NCBI GenBank assembly: GCA_026386795.1
Contig: JAPLMU010000138.1
Span: forward strand, 1 to 64,000
Direction of reading: 5' to 3'
Source of the DNA: Planctomycetota bacterium
GTDB lineage: Bacteria; Planctomycetota; Phycisphaerae; Phycisphaerales; SM1A02
Length of the DNA stretch: 64,000 bases
The notes below the pieces were generated by a model, which saw only the letters and a program-made list of their open reading frames with translations, had not been told where the DNA came from and searched no databases. A program made the translations under genes and the position numbers. Shown here piece after piece: positions 1 to 8,682 of this stretch (position 1 is its first letter; each line of letters begins with the position of its first letter).

Positions 1-159
<159 letters not shown>

Positions 160-189
160 TCGAACCCGCAAACGCAAGGAGGATTCGTT

Positions 190-852
190 ATGGCACTTGA
201 TCGGAACCAACTCGCATTGCGTGCTTCGCGTGAGCTGCGCGATGGCTACTACGTGAACCTTGGCATTGGAATCCCCACGCTGGTGGCCAACCATGTTCCG
301 GCCGGTATGACCGTGTGGCTGCAGTCAGAGAACGGTCTGCTTGGCATGGGGCCATTTCCGAAAGATTCGGAGGTTGACGCGGACCTGGTGAATGCGGGCA
401 AGCAGACGGTGACCGCGGTCAAGGGCGCGAGTTTCTTCTCCAGTGCGGATAGCTTTGCGATGATTCGTGGTGGACACATTGACTTGGCAATCTTGGGAGC
501 GATGGAAGTCAGCCAAGGCGGCGACCTTGCTAATTGGATGATTCCAGGCAAGCTTGTAAAGGGCATGGGCGGCGCGATGGATTTGGTGGCGGGCGTGCGG
601 CGCGTGGTGGTGGTCATGGACCACTGCAACAAGAAGGGCGAGAGCAAGTTCATCCCGGCATGCACCCTGCCCCTCACTGGGCAGCATTGCGTGCACATGC
701 TGATCACGGATCTTGCGGCGTTTGAGTTTGACAGCAAGGCTGGGTTGTTCCGACTTCTTGAGACGGCACCGGGCATTAGCGTCGACGAGGTGAAGGCCAA
801 GACTGCGGCAACGATTTTGATTGATCGCGCCGTGACGGTGATGGCTGTCTGA
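190..852 (+). CDS. scoB: 3-oxoacid (succinyl) CoA-transferase subunit B
   Basis: A 220-residue cytoplasmic protein of the CoA-transferase I family, beta type. It moves CoA between succinyl-CoA and a 3-oxoacid such as acetoacetate. The N-terminal '[15 protein letters not shown]' and the 'SENGLLGMG' motif, with the catalytic glutamate at about residue 47, are typical of ScoB/AtoA. Length equals the usual beta subunit. An AAGGAGG ribosome site ending about 8 bases before ATG fixes the start. The A subunit is normally adjacent, but here the upstream neighbour is an aldehyde dehydrogenase, so scoA must lie further upstream or elsewhere. Confidence 0.93.
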   Translation: MALDRNQLALRASRELRDGYYVNLGIGIPTLVANHVPAGMTVWLQSENGLLGMGPFPKDSEVDADLVNAGKQTVTAVKGASFFSSADSFAMIRGGHIDLAILGAMEVSQGGDLANWMIPGKLVKGMGGAMDLVAGVRRVVVVMDHCNKKGESKFIPACTLPLTGQHCVHMLITDLAAFEFDSKAGLFRLLETAPGISVDEVKAKTAATILIDRAVTVMAV

Positions 853-911
853 GGGCGTGCTTGGATTGCGTTGTTGCATCACGGTTGTTTACTGGTCCGC
901 ATTCGCCTTAC

Positions 912-942
912 GAGGACGGCCGCTGAGCGCGGCCCTGTCCTC
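912..942. repeat. Interrupted palindrome, REP-like hairpin
   Basis: The left arm GAGGACGGCCGC (912-923) and the right arms GCGGCC (929-934) and GTCCTC (937-942) form a 12-bp stem with a TGAGC loop and a CT bulge. No T run follows, so it is a weaker terminator candidate than the hairpin 110 bases later. It could be a REP-type element or part of a decayed mobile element. Confidence 0.45.
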
Positions 943-1052
943 TCCGGCGCCTGCGGCCAGGTCATGATCTTTGGCGGAACGTGGTGTTCACGCCGTTAGT
1001 AGCGCAGTGAGGCCCGAAAAATGGGGACAGTGGTGAACGGCACCTATTTATG

Positions 1053-1086
1053 AACGCGCCCCGCGAGGGTTCTCGCGGGGCGCGTT
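1053..1086. terminator. Strong hairpin terminator between convergent genes
   Basis: A perfect 15-bp stem, AACGCGCCCCGCGAG (1053-1067) against its complement (1072-1086), encloses a GGTT loop. It sits between scoB (plus) and the sigma-factor gene (minus) and can serve both. A clear U-tract is missing on either side, so its efficiency is uncertain. Confidence 0.7.
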
Positions 1087-1155
1087 GCTTCGGGAAGGTG
1101 GACCCTCCAAAGCGTGGACATGTGCAACGGGCTGAGCAGTCGCCCGAATAGTGGG

Positions 1156-2337
1156 TCAGAATTCCTTCATACGGTGCTGCATCTGCGCCTTCAAACGCGC
1201 CAGGATGCTGGAGTGCATTTGACTGACACGACTCTCGGAAAGGTCAAGCGTCAGGCCGATTTCCTTCATGGTCATCTCTTCGTAGTAATAGAGAATCACA
1301 ATCAGGCGCTCGGCACGCGAAAGACCCTTGGTAATCAGGCCCTGCAAATCACCACGTTGAACTAGTTCAGCCGGATTCAACTGACGACCGTCTTCAATGA
1401 CGTCGACTTCACGAACGTCGCGGCTTGAATCGCTCTCAAAGGCCTTGCGGTCAAGACTCACGACGCCAACTGGTCGAGAGTCCTTCTGCAATTTGTCGTA
1501 CTCAGCACTGGAGACGTTCATCAGGCTTGCAACTTCGTCGTCAGTGGGCTTGCGGCCGTTTGACAACTCAAATTCCTTGCGGACCTTCTCCACCTTCGAG
1601 GTACGACTGCGCACCAAGCGCGGAACCCAGTCCATGGCGCGCAACTCGTCAAAGATGGCGCCTCGGATGCGCGGCGCACAATAGGTCTCGAACTTGACGC
1701 CACGGAGTGGGTCAAACGCGTCAATCGCGTCCATGAGACCAAACAAACCGGCACTCATGAGGTCATTCACATCCACTTCGTTGGGCAAGCGGGTGTGCAT
1801 TCGTTCCGCGGCGTAACGAACCACGTCGTAGTACCGCTCAATGAGCTTGTTGCGCAGGTCCTGCAAACGAGCTTCGTCCTGGCGCTCACGGGCATTCCCG
1901 TAGGCAATCCAGACTGGGTCGAGCAGTGCTGAAGTTGATGGCGGCGCCACTGGCGGATTGGCGGATGCCAAGGTCCGAACTGGTGCCGCCACTTCTATGA
2001 CGCGTGATGGCTTGGCACGACCACCTGCAACGCGCGGGGCTGTCCGCGTAGCAATGGTCGTCTTTGACCCCTCGTTTCGGGGGGCCGCCGCTGCACGGGG
2101 CGCAAGTACGACCCGCTTCTTGGCCGTCACTACTGTCGATGCTGCTGGAACTGCCTTGACGGCAGTACCACCAGTTGCGGAACCGGACTTTCGCGGTGAC
2201 GTTGTTGCTGCGCTACGCGCAGGCGACTTCGCCACAGCGGTAGCCGAGGCCCCGCGTAAGGGTGCTTTGGGGGACGAACGCTTGCTCGTTGCAGACTGCG
2301 TCGTAACTGACGACGTCCGCGCGTGGCTCTTCGACAT
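1156..2337 (-). CDS. fliA: FliA/WhiG-type flagellar sigma factor with long basic N-terminal tail
   Basis: A 393-residue sigma factor. From about residue 140 it aligns with sigma-28: region 2 ('NELDVNDLMSAGL'-like 'NEVDVNDLMSAGLFGLMDAI', 'YCAPRIRGAIFDELRAMDWV'), region 3 and region 4 ('YYYEEMTMKEIGLTLDLSES'). FliA proteins usually have about 240 residues; here about 138 extra N-terminal residues are rich in Ala, Ser, Thr, Lys, Arg and Pro. The start is ATG 2337 because AAGGAG lies 6 bases upstream; an in-frame ATG at 2409 lacks such a site. It follows the fli/flh export operon on the same strand but has its own candidate promoter and a CsrA-type leader hairpin. It is expected to direct late flagellar gene transcription. 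Confidence 0.88.
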   Translation of the reverse strand: MSKSHARTSSVTTQSATSKRSSPKAPLRGASATAVAKSPARSAATTSPRKSGSATGGTAVKAVPAASTVVTAKKRVVLAPRAAAAPRNEGSKTTIATRTAPRVAGGRAKPSRVIEVAAPVRTLASANPPVAPPSTSALLDPVWIAYGNARERQDEARLQDLRNKLIERYYDVVRYAAERMHTRLPNEVDVNDLMSAGLFGLMDAIDAFDPLRGVKFETYCAPRIRGAIFDELRAMDWVPRLVRSRTSKVEKVRKEFELSNGRKPTDDEVASLMNVSSAEYDKLQKDSRPVGVVSLDRKAFESDSSRDVREVDVIEDGRQLNPAELVQRGDLQGLITKGLSRAERLIVILYYYEEMTMKEIGLTLDLSESRVSQMHSSILARLKAQMQHRMKEF

Positions 2338-2465
2338 CGGTCGCTCCTTGACCTTCGAGAAGAGTGCAGGGAAATGCACACTGCCTGATTCACGGCGGAT
2401 CCCCGCCATGAGCCAGCGATGAAGGAAGGACGCCCACCAGTTAAGGTGAACCTCCCTCCGTTGGG

Positions 2466-2489
2466 CCCCGCAACATCCATGTCGCGGGG
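2466..2489 (-). promoter_or_regulatory. Predicted CsrA-binding hairpin in the sigma-factor leader
   Basis: On the minus strand a 10-bp stem (CCCCGCGACA paired with UGUUGCGGGG, one G-U pair) presents the tetraloop UGGA. The centre reads ACAUGGAUGU. The known high-affinity CsrA site is ACARGGAUGU with GGA in the loop of a hairpin, so only one position differs. It lies about 130 bases upstream of the start codon, inside the leader predicted from the upstream promoter. A second GGA is part of the AAGGAG ribosome site, giving the usual two-site layout for CsrA repression. Binding itself is inferred. Confidence 0.6.
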
Positions 2490-2532
2490 TGCTGGAGCGT
2501 CATCGATCCTTGACGATCGTTCCAACACGTCC

Positions 2533-2562
2533 AATATAACAAGCAGCAGGGAGGCTCTGCAA
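2533..2562 (-). promoter_or_regulatory. Candidate sigma-70-type promoter for the fliA-like gene
   Basis: On the minus strand TTGCAG (2562-2557) and TATATT (2538-2533) are separated by 18 bases. Transcription would begin near 2526 and give a leader of about 190 bases that contains the CsrA-type hairpin. Match by eye only. Confidence 0.4.
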
Positions 2563-2590
2563 GCCATTTTGTCAACATATTGCAGATTTT

Positions 2591-3580
2591 TTATCGAACG
2601 CTGACGCCGCCGAGTCCGGCCACTCCGGCAGCAATCATGGCTGCGGTGTTGCCCCAGCGAACACCCATCCGGGCCGCCAAGTCGGTGAAGAATCGACCGG
2701 GTTCGCCTTCATGTTGAACCCCGTTCTCAAGACCCGCCAAGCGCGACTCAATGGAGCGCATCGCGCGCGCTGCCGGTGAATTTGGCGTAGCCAACAGGAG
2801 CGGCGTTCGCGCGCGTACCGCGGCTGACACTGCGCGGTCATCAGGCACGCAGCCCATGTCCGCGAATGTGATTCCCAGATGCGACTGCGCAATGCGTGTC
2901 AAGCGCACAGTGGCCGCGCTGCCGTCCGCTGCGCCACTCGCCATAGTGACAGCGCAGCACCATCCATCGCGCCTGCCGTGACGAACACATGCCTTTGCAA
3001 ATCCGTACGCATCGGCGAGCGATGTTGGCTCCGGCGTTGTCACAATAAGTAATCGATCTGCTGCAGCTGCAATATCAAGCGTGCCGGCACCGATACCTGC
3101 TCCAAGATCAACGACCATCAATTCCACATGAGCGGCGACGCGTGCAAGTCCTTCAATGAGTCGCGCTCGTTGCGGGCGTTCAAGATCCGCCATCCGCGCA
3201 ACACCGGACGCGCCCGCAAGTAACCATAAACGCGGCGCGATGGTTGTGAAGCACTCCGACAATTGCGCGCGCCCGCCGAGCCAATCGGCCGCAGTGCGAG
3301 CCGGGCGAACACCGCACAGGACGTCGAGATTTGCAAGCCCAAGATCAGCGTCAACCAATGCGGTCTTCACACCGCGCTCCGCTGCAGCCATGGCAATTCC
3401 AAGCGCCAGCGTGCTCTTACCAACTCCGCCCTTCCCGCTGGCCACTGCAATAGTCCTTGCCAAACGCACCGGATTCTGCGCAGAAACCGCAGCGATTTGC
3501 GGCTTGGGTTGCGCTGTCGAGGCGACGCTCGTAGCAGCAGCAGCAACACGCGCGCGAAGATTCGCGGCCTGCGTGTCCAT
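2591..3580 (-). CDS. flhG: FlhG/MinD-like ATPase, flagellar number regulator
   Basis: A 329-residue ParA/MinD-type P-loop ATPase. The deviant Walker A motif 'SGKGGVGKST' is at residues 48-57, followed by 'ALVDADLGLANLD' and 'LMVVDLGAGIG' typical of FlhG (YlxH, FleN). FlhG partners FlhF to set flagellar number and place, and acts on the membrane inner face. About 40 linker-like residues precede the ATPase core. Its ATG overlaps the flhF stop codon by one base (TGATG), so it is translated together with flhF. It is the last gene before the sigma-factor gene; a 250-base leader separates them. Confidence 0.9.
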   Translation of the reverse strand: MDTQAANLRARVAAAATSVASTAQPKPQIAAVSAQNPVRLARTIAVASGKGGVGKSTLALGIAMAAAERGVKTALVDADLGLANLDVLCGVRPARTAADWLGGRAQLSECFTTIAPRLWLLAGASGVARMADLERPQRARLIEGLARVAAHVELMVVDLGAGIGAGTLDIAAAADRLLIVTTPEPTSLADAYGFAKACVRHGRRDGWCCAVTMASGAADGSAATVRLTRIAQSHLGITFADMGCVPDDRAVSAAVRARTPLLLATPNSPAARAMRSIESRLAGLENGVQHEGEPGRFFTDLAARMGVRWGNTAAMIAAGVAGLGGVSVR

Positions 3581-4680
3581 CAGAATTTCGTCTCCACAAC
3601 GCTTGGCTCCGCCAGAAGCCGTCGCGCGAAGACGTGGGCATCAGCATGCTCAATGTCGTCCGGAACTTCCTGCCCCGTGGTGAACCAGCTCGTTGGTGTG
3701 CCCCCGCGGCGGACCGCGCCGATGAGCGCACCAAGTCCTTCGCTCTCATCCAACTTTGATAGCACAACGTGCGTGGCGCCGATCGGCGCAAACGCGTCAG
3801 ACGACTCTTCAAGGGTGCGTGCAGATGCCGATCCCGGTAGCACGAGATACGTTTCGTCTGGTCGCAATGCGGAGAGCACACTTGCAACCTCGCCGATGCG
3901 CCCAACATCGCGATGACCGCGCCCGGGTGTATCGACAAGCACGACATCGCATCCGGCAAGCGCAGCGAGCGCCTCGCGTGCCGATGATGCTCCATTCGCT
4001 GCGCGCACTTCAGCGCCGATGATTGATCCATAGGTGCGCAATTGCTCAACCGCCCCCACTCGGAATGAATCTGCTGCGAGTAATCCCACCCGAAGGCCGC
4101 GCGCCACGTGCCATTCGGCTGCAAGTTTGGCGAGCGTGGTGGTCTTGCCGACGCCAGTCGGACCAGCAATCGCAATGATCCACGGACGTCCGGCAACGTC
4201 AGCGCGGCGCGGAATGTGAGCCGCGGCAACAGGAAGCAGTGCGGCAACGGCGTTGACGGCTGCTGCTTGCGCCATTAACTCGATCTCATCCGCGGCAGCT
4301 GATTGCAGTTCCGCGCCAACTTGACCAAGGACATGATCAACAAGCGAAGTTGGCAGCGATTGCGCGCGCAGGCGAGCACCGAGGCGCGCCATGACAGCCG
4401 CACACGCCGGGCCGGTGGTCCTCGCGGCGATCGATGCGTTGGCTTCGTGCGCCGCAAGTCGCCCCACCATCACGGCGCGTGCCAATGCCTCGCGCGCGGC
4501 TCGACGCGCCTGAGACGTGCGCGATGCTGCTTCGATCACCACTTCAAACGAAAGCGCGCGGCCGAATGCACCAGTGCGCCGGGCACCGGAATGCACGATG
4601 CGCACTCCCATGCCGTGATGACGGCGTGCCGCTGTGATCGCTTCGGTCATACTGTCTGCGATGTATCGAACGCGCGTCAT
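3580..4680 (-). CDS. flhF: FlhF, SRP-type GTPase for flagellar placement
   Basis: A 366-residue protein with an N-terminal basic segment beginning 'MTRVRYIADSMTEAITAARR', a helical N domain, and a C-terminal SRP-like GTPase domain. The P-loop 'GPTGVGKTTTLAKLAAEW', 'ADSFRVGAVEQLRTYG' and 'VDTPGRGHRD' are seen, as is 'VLSKLDES' in place of the usual TKLDE guanine-specificity motif. FlhF recruits the first flagellar basal-body parts to the pole. The start overlaps the flhA stop by four bases (ATGA) and the stop overlaps flhG by one, so the three are coupled. Confidence 0.92.
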   Translation of the reverse strand: MTRVRYIADSMTEAITAARRHHGMGVRIVHSGARRTGAFGRALSFEVVIEAASRTSQARRAAREALARAVMVGRLAAHEANASIAARTTGPACAAVMARLGARLRAQSLPTSLVDHVLGQVGAELQSAAADEIELMAQAAAVNAVAALLPVAAAHIPRRADVAGRPWIIAIAGPTGVGKTTTLAKLAAEWHVARGLRVGLLAADSFRVGAVEQLRTYGSIIGAEVRAANGASSAREALAALAGCDVVLVDTPGRGHRDVGRIGEVASVLSALRPDETYLVLPGSASARTLEESSDAFAPIGATHVVLSKLDESEGLGALIGAVRRGGTPTSWFTTGQEVPDDIEHADAHVFARRLLAEPSVVETKF

Positions 4681-6863
4681 GCTGCCACCTCCGTGCCTTC
4701 TTCTGTGAGCACTGCTTCGCCGATCCGATCAACCTCAATGCCACGCACCAATTCGTCGTAGGCAAGCACCGCGCAACCGGGAATATGCGGTGTCAGCAAA
4801 CGTGCCAGCGCCGAGCGAGAAGTGCGCGTTGAAATCACCACAACAGGAAGCGCGGACGCAGCCAACGGCTTGGCCGCAGCAGCCACGGCGCGAACGACTG
4901 CAGCGGCGTCCGACGGCGTCAGCAGCGTTGCTGGTTCGCCGTCAATCATGGTGACCGCTGACGCAACAAGCGCGTCGAGCGACTGTGATGCAACAACAAC
5001 TGTGAGCACGGGGCGCCCTTCATCATCGGGGCGCGCATACTGCTGACAAATGGTGCGGCGAAGTGCCAATCGAGCTGCTTCTGCGAGGGAATGCGGTTCG
5101 CGAGAACGTTGCGCCGCGTCGGCGATGGATTCAAGAACTGCTTCAAGATCACGCACCGGTACGCGCTCACGCAGAAGTAACTGCATCACTCGCTGCAACT
5201 CGCCTGGCCGAATGCATGAAGGCACCGCTTCCGCAACGAGCCGAGGCGCGCGCTGCGCAAGTTCCGTCAGCAGATCGGCGACGTGCTCGCGTGTCAGCAA
5301 CTCATCGGCATGCCTGCGAACGACCGTGGCAAAATGTGCACCAAGTACCGACTCTGGACTTGCAACCGCACAACCCTGCGCTTCTGCTTGTGGCCGAAGC
5401 GAGGGCGCGATCCACAGTGCATCAAGACCAAATGCGGGCTCGCGCGTTCGAATTCCTGGAAGCCTTGGCAGACGACCATCACCTGGCATTGCCAGCAATT
5501 CGCCAAGCCGAAGTTCACCCTCGCCGACCGTGGCTCCACGTACGCGAATGCGGTAACCGCCTGCAGCAAGCGAGCGATCATCGCGCACTCGAACTGCCGG
5601 AACAACGATGCCAAGATCCTGCGCTACCTGGCGACGCACCGCCTCGATGCGCCTCAGAATGGGCGATGCATCACCCGCGCGGGCAAGCTCTACGAGCGAC
5701 GCGCCGATTTCAACTTCGAGTGGTTCAACCGCCAAAAGCGCGCCGATTTCAGCAGTACGCCGTGCGATTGCAGGATCAACGACGGCGAGAGAAATTGCGC
5801 GACGCGGCAGTTCACCGCGGCCGCCTCCCTGCTCGACCGGCGTTGCCGTTGACGCACCGCGCGCAGCAGTCCGCTCTACACGCGTTGCAATCAGCGCTCC
5901 GAGACCAATCACTGCTGCGCCCAGCAACAGCGGCATGGTTGGCAGCGGCGTAAATGAAAGTACTGCCATAAATCCCGCCAGCATCCAGAGCGATCGTGGA
6001 TTGCCAACAAGTTGCTTGGGCATCTCTTCCCCGAGTGTTCTGCCCCGTCCGGCGCGCGCGACGACCAAGCCTGCTGCAATCGCAATCACGAACGCGGGAA
6101 TCTGCGCTGCCAATCCGTCACCGATCGTCAGTACGGTGAATGCGCGCCCTGTTTCTGCAAGCGTCCAGCCCTTCTGAAACACGCCAGTAGCGACGCCGCC
6201 AACGATGTTGACGCCGGTGATCACCAATCCGGCAATCGCATCGCCGCGAACGAATCGACTTGCGCCATCCATCGCGCCAAAGAAATCTGCTTCGCGGGCC
6301 AGGTCGTCGCGACGCTCACGCGCTTCGGTTCCATCAATCGCTCCGGCTGCGAGATCTGCATCAATCGCCATCTGCCGACCAGGCAGTGCATCAAGCGCAA
6401 ACCGCGCGGCAACTTCTGCCATGCGCGAGGCGCCCTTGGTAATCACCACAAACTGCACGATCACCAGAATCAAGAACACCACTGCACCCACGGCAATGTT
6501 GTTGCCCGCAACGAGCTTTCCGAATGCCTCGATGAACTGCCCAGCGACGCCTTGCGCCTCAACCGGCGTGACTGCATTCGCACCCAAGATCAACCGCGTT
6601 GATGCCACATTGATCACCAGCCGAAACAGCGTGGTGCCCAACAGCAACGCTGGAAATACGCTGAAATCAAGGGGGCTGCGCAGTGTGGCCGCTCGGACCA
6701 ATACCAAAGCTGCCAACGCAAAGTTGAGCACCACCAACACATCCATCACCAGCGGTGAAAGCGGTGCCACGAGCACCACCACCATGCCAAGAAGTGCCGC
6801 AGGCAATGCCAACGAGCGATGCTCCGAGAGGAACGCGAGTATTCGATCAAACAGCCTGTTCAC
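4677..6863 (-). CDS. flhA: FlhA, flagellar export gate protein
   Basis: A protein of about 728 residues with eight predicted membrane segments in the first half and a large cytoplasmic domain. Family signatures include 'LLGTTLFRLVINVASTRLIL', 'GNNIAVGAVVFLILVIVQFV' and 'SRMAEVAARFALDALPGRQM'. FlhA is the export-gate nonamer that docks chaperone-substrate complexes and uses the proton motive force. I place the start at GTG 6863, preceded by GGAAAGGA; a GTG at 6878 would lie on that ribosome site. The gene overlaps the end of flhB by 17 bases and the start of flhF by 4. Confidence 0.93.
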   Translation of the reverse strand: MNRLFDRILAFLSEHRSLALPAALLGMVVVLVAPLSPLVMDVLVVLNFALAALVLVRAATLRSPLDFSVFPALLLGTTLFRLVINVASTRLILGANAVTPVEAQGVAGQFIEAFGKLVAGNNIAVGAVVFLILVIVQFVVITKGASRMAEVAARFALDALPGRQMAIDADLAAGAIDGTEARERRDDLAREADFFGAMDGASRFVRGDAIAGLVITGVNIVGGVATGVFQKGWTLAETGRAFTVLTIGDGLAAQIPAFVIAIAAGLVVARAGRGRTLGEEMPKQLVGNPRSLWMLAGFMAVLSFTPLPTMPLLLGAAVIGLGALIATRVERTAARGASTATPVEQGGGRGELPRRAISLAVVDPAIARRTAEIGALLAVEPLEVEIGASLVELARAGDASPILRRIEAVRRQVAQDLGIVVPAVRVRDDRSLAAGGYRIRVRGATVGEGELRLGELLAMPGDGRLPRLPGIRTREPAFGLDALWIAPSLRPQAEAQGCAVASPESVLGAHFATVVRRHADELLTREHVADLLTELAQRAPRLVAEAVPSCIRPGELQRVMQLLLRERVPVRDLEAVLESIADAAQRSREPHSLAEAARLALRRTICQQYARPDDEGRPVLTVVVASQSLDALVASAVTMIDGEPATLLTPSDAAAVVRAVAAAAKPLAASALPVVVISTRTSRSALARLLTPHIPGCAVLAYDELVRGIEVDRIGEAVLTEEGTEVAA

Positions 6864-7635
6864 GCAAGTCCTTTCCACGAGCAGCGCCCGCAGCAGTTAC
6901 CGTTGTCATGCTCCGCCCCTGCGTCCGCGTGATGTTCCGAGCCTGCGCCGTACGCCGCGACTTCGTATTTGGATCGCCTTCAGTGCGGCGCCGCTCTTCA
7001 CGCGATTCAGCGTCATCCATACGCGTTGAGCGCTCCCACCTCCAGCGCGCGATCGCCACATCCGCTGCCGCGAACACCACCCCTGCTGCAAGCGCGGCAA
7101 GCACCGCGTCAAGCACAATGCGCGCGGCGGACTCAACAGCAAGCGCAATTGGCAGCGCTGGAAGCGAAGAAACTCGCGGCCAATGTGCAAACACCGCCCA
7201 TGCCGCCGCTCCGATCAACACCACTGCCCATGACAAACGCGCAACTGCGCCGCCTGCTGCCTTTGCTGATGGCAGGCGCACCGCGATCGAAGCACCGAGC
7301 GATGAGCGGACGCGAAATCCAGTCTGTACGAGCGCGCCCACAACCGCGCCGACAAGACCACATGCAAGCGCTAGCCACGCGATGGCCGTCACCGAAAGCA
7401 CCATGTTCTGCAGTGCGGCTGCACCGTCGGCTGGCGCAATGTTGCCTGCTAATTTCAAACCACCACGCACCGTTTCAAGAAGTTGCTGCGGAACATTCGA
7501 TGCCCACGCTCCGAGCGCTCCACCAACAAGCGCACCCACGGCGATTGGCGATCGGCGCACTGGCACCCCATGCTCCGCTCGAATGCGCTCCAATCGCATC
7601 TCGCCTGATTGGTGCGTGCGTTCTTCGCTACTCAT
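6847..7635 (-). CDS. flhB: FlhB, membrane part only (lacks the NPTH self-cleaving domain)
   Basis: A 262-residue protein. After a short polar N-terminus ('GEMRLERIRAEHGVPVRRSP') come four predicted membrane segments, then the cytoplasmic linker with 'RRTEGDP', equivalent to 'KESEGDPHVKG' of enterobacterial FlhB. Normal FlhB has about 350-380 residues and continues into NPTH and the FlhBC domain. Here the stop codon comes about 19 residues after the point matching 'RRRMM', so neither NPTH nor FlhBC is present. No other frame downstream restores it. GGGAGG precedes ATG 7635, which overlaps the fliR stop (ATGA). The missing domain may be encoded elsewhere. Confidence 0.82.
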   Translation of the reverse strand: MSSEERTHQSGEMRLERIRAEHGVPVRRSPIAVGALVGGALGAWASNVPQQLLETVRGGLKLAGNIAPADGAAALQNMVLSVTAIAWLALACGLVGAVVGALVQTGFRVRSSLGASIAVRLPSAKAAGGAVARLSWAVVLIGAAAWAVFAHWPRVSSLPALPIALAVESAARIVLDAVLAALAAGVVFAAADVAIARWRWERSTRMDDAESREERRRTEGDPNTKSRRTAQARNITRTQGRSMTTVTAAGAARGKDLREQAV

Positions 7636-8423
7636 GCTGCACCTCCCGTCACTGCAGAGTGCATGGAGTCCAACATGCCCGCCACTGCGCCGTGCATTGC
7701 GGACTGCATGGCTGCTGCGCCGGCGAGCAGCGCCAGGATTGCAACTGCAAATCGCACTGGAAATCCAAAGGAAAGCGGCGCGATCCCTGGCACGCTGCGC
7801 GCTACAAATCCAGAGACCATCGCTTCGGCAACCAGCACCGCAGTGACCGGAAGCGCAACGCGAAATGCCAACTCGCTTGCAGCAACGGCCGCGCCCATCA
7901 CGGTTCCAACAATGCCAACGCTTGGACTCCATGCGCCGAGCGCCACGTAGTCGAAACTCCGAAGCGTGGAGAGCGCCAACGCATCAAGTCCACCAGCCCA
8001 TACGAAACACGCGGCGCCAAGTACTGCAAAGAGTTGCTCGAACGCATCGCCGCCATCTTCTTCGCCACTGCCCCCGTCATAAAGTTGACCGAAGCCGAGC
8101 CCCGCTTGCATCCCGACAAGCGATCCCGCCGTTCGAAATGCTGCCACCGGAAGCATGGCGATCACTCCGATTACCGCGCCGAGCGCAAACTCCAAGGCAG
8201 CAGCGGGCAGCAATCGCCACGGCTCGGCGATGGCAGCTGCGGGAAGTCCGGATGCGCCGATCGCAGGCAGCGCGGCCACCGCAATCACGGCTGCAATTGC
8301 CAAACGAATGCGCGCTGGCACAGCTGCCGCTGCGACAACCGGCGCAAATGTGGCGACACCCATCACGCGACACGTAGCGAGTGCCAAGGGCGCCAAAGTT
8401 GCGAGCGTTGTGGCGCCGTCCAT
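7632..8423 (-). CDS. fliR: FliR, flagellar export gate membrane protein
   Basis: A 263-residue protein with about six membrane segments. Recognisable parts are 'MAALxLALATCRVMGVATFAPV'-like N-terminus, 'GAVIGVIAMLPVAAFRTAGS' and 'GMQAGLGFGQLYD'. FliR closes the FliP5-FliQ4-FliR1 export pore. The ATG overlaps the fliQ stop by one base (TAATG), which argues for this start over an in-frame methionine at 8513. The stop overlaps flhB by four bases. Confidence 0.88.
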   Translation of the reverse strand: MDGATTLATLAPLALATCRVMGVATFAPVVAAAAVPARIRLAIAAVIAVAALPAIGASGLPAAAIAEPWRLLPAAALEFALGAVIGVIAMLPVAAFRTAGSLVGMQAGLGFGQLYDGGSGEEDGGDAFEQLFAVLGAACFVWAGGLDALALSTLRSFDYVALGAWSPSVGIVGTVMGAAVAASELAFRVALPVTAVLVAEAMVSGFVARSVPGIAPLSFGFPVRFAVAILALLAGAAAMQSAMHGAVAGMLDSMHSAVTGGAA

Positions 8424-8680
8424 TAGTAGACGCCCCCCGCAAACATGGCTTGCGCGAAGGTCACGAGCTTGGAAACCATCCATCCCGCGAGCGCAACGAG
8501 CGTCAATCCGCATGCAAGCAGCTTGGGAACTGCAGACACCGCTTGATCCTGTACCTGCGTTGCAGCTTGCAGCAGCGCCGTGATCAGACCCACCACGAGC
8601 GCAACAAGCAAGATCGGCGTTGCCACCACAAGCGCGGTGACGAGCGCAGATTGCACAAGATCAATGGGCGCGGATTCCAT
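8423..8680 (-). CDS. fliQ: FliQ, flagellar export gate membrane protein
   Basis: An 85-residue protein with two membrane helices, close to the usual 89 residues. It begins 'MESAPIDLVQSALVTALVVA' and contains 'LVVGLITALLQAATQVQDQ', the most conserved FliQ stretch. The start lies two bases after the fliP stop; a longer frame beginning at 8734 would overlap fliP and lacks family similarity there. Part of the FliPQR export pore. Confidence 0.9.
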   Translation of the reverse strand: MESAPIDLVQSALVTALVVATPILLVALVVGLITALLQAATQVQDQAVSAVPKLLACGLTLVALAGWMVSKLVTFAQAMFAGGVY

Positions 8681-8682
8681 AG

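Larger units (their letters stand above)
853..1155. other. Non-coding stretch with palindromes
   Basis: No convincing gene between scoB and the sigma-factor gene, which point towards each other. The stretch holds an interrupted palindrome at 912-942, a sequence resembling REP/RAYT-associated ends at about 1015-1045 (AAAAATGGGGACAGTGGTG) and a strong terminator hairpin at 1053-1086. There is no tRNA-like or rRNA-like sequence. Confidence 0.6.

Noticed and set aside
2533..2575. TTGACA at 2575-2570 (minus strand) paired with TATATT as a promoter
   Set aside because: The spacing would be about 31 bases, too long; TTGCAG with an 18-base spacer is the better partner.
6969..8426. A 485-codon open frame on the plus strand across flhB and fliR
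   Set aside because: It is antisense to clear export genes, its protein is Arg/His/Gln-rich with no family likeness, and it arises from the high G+C codon pattern.
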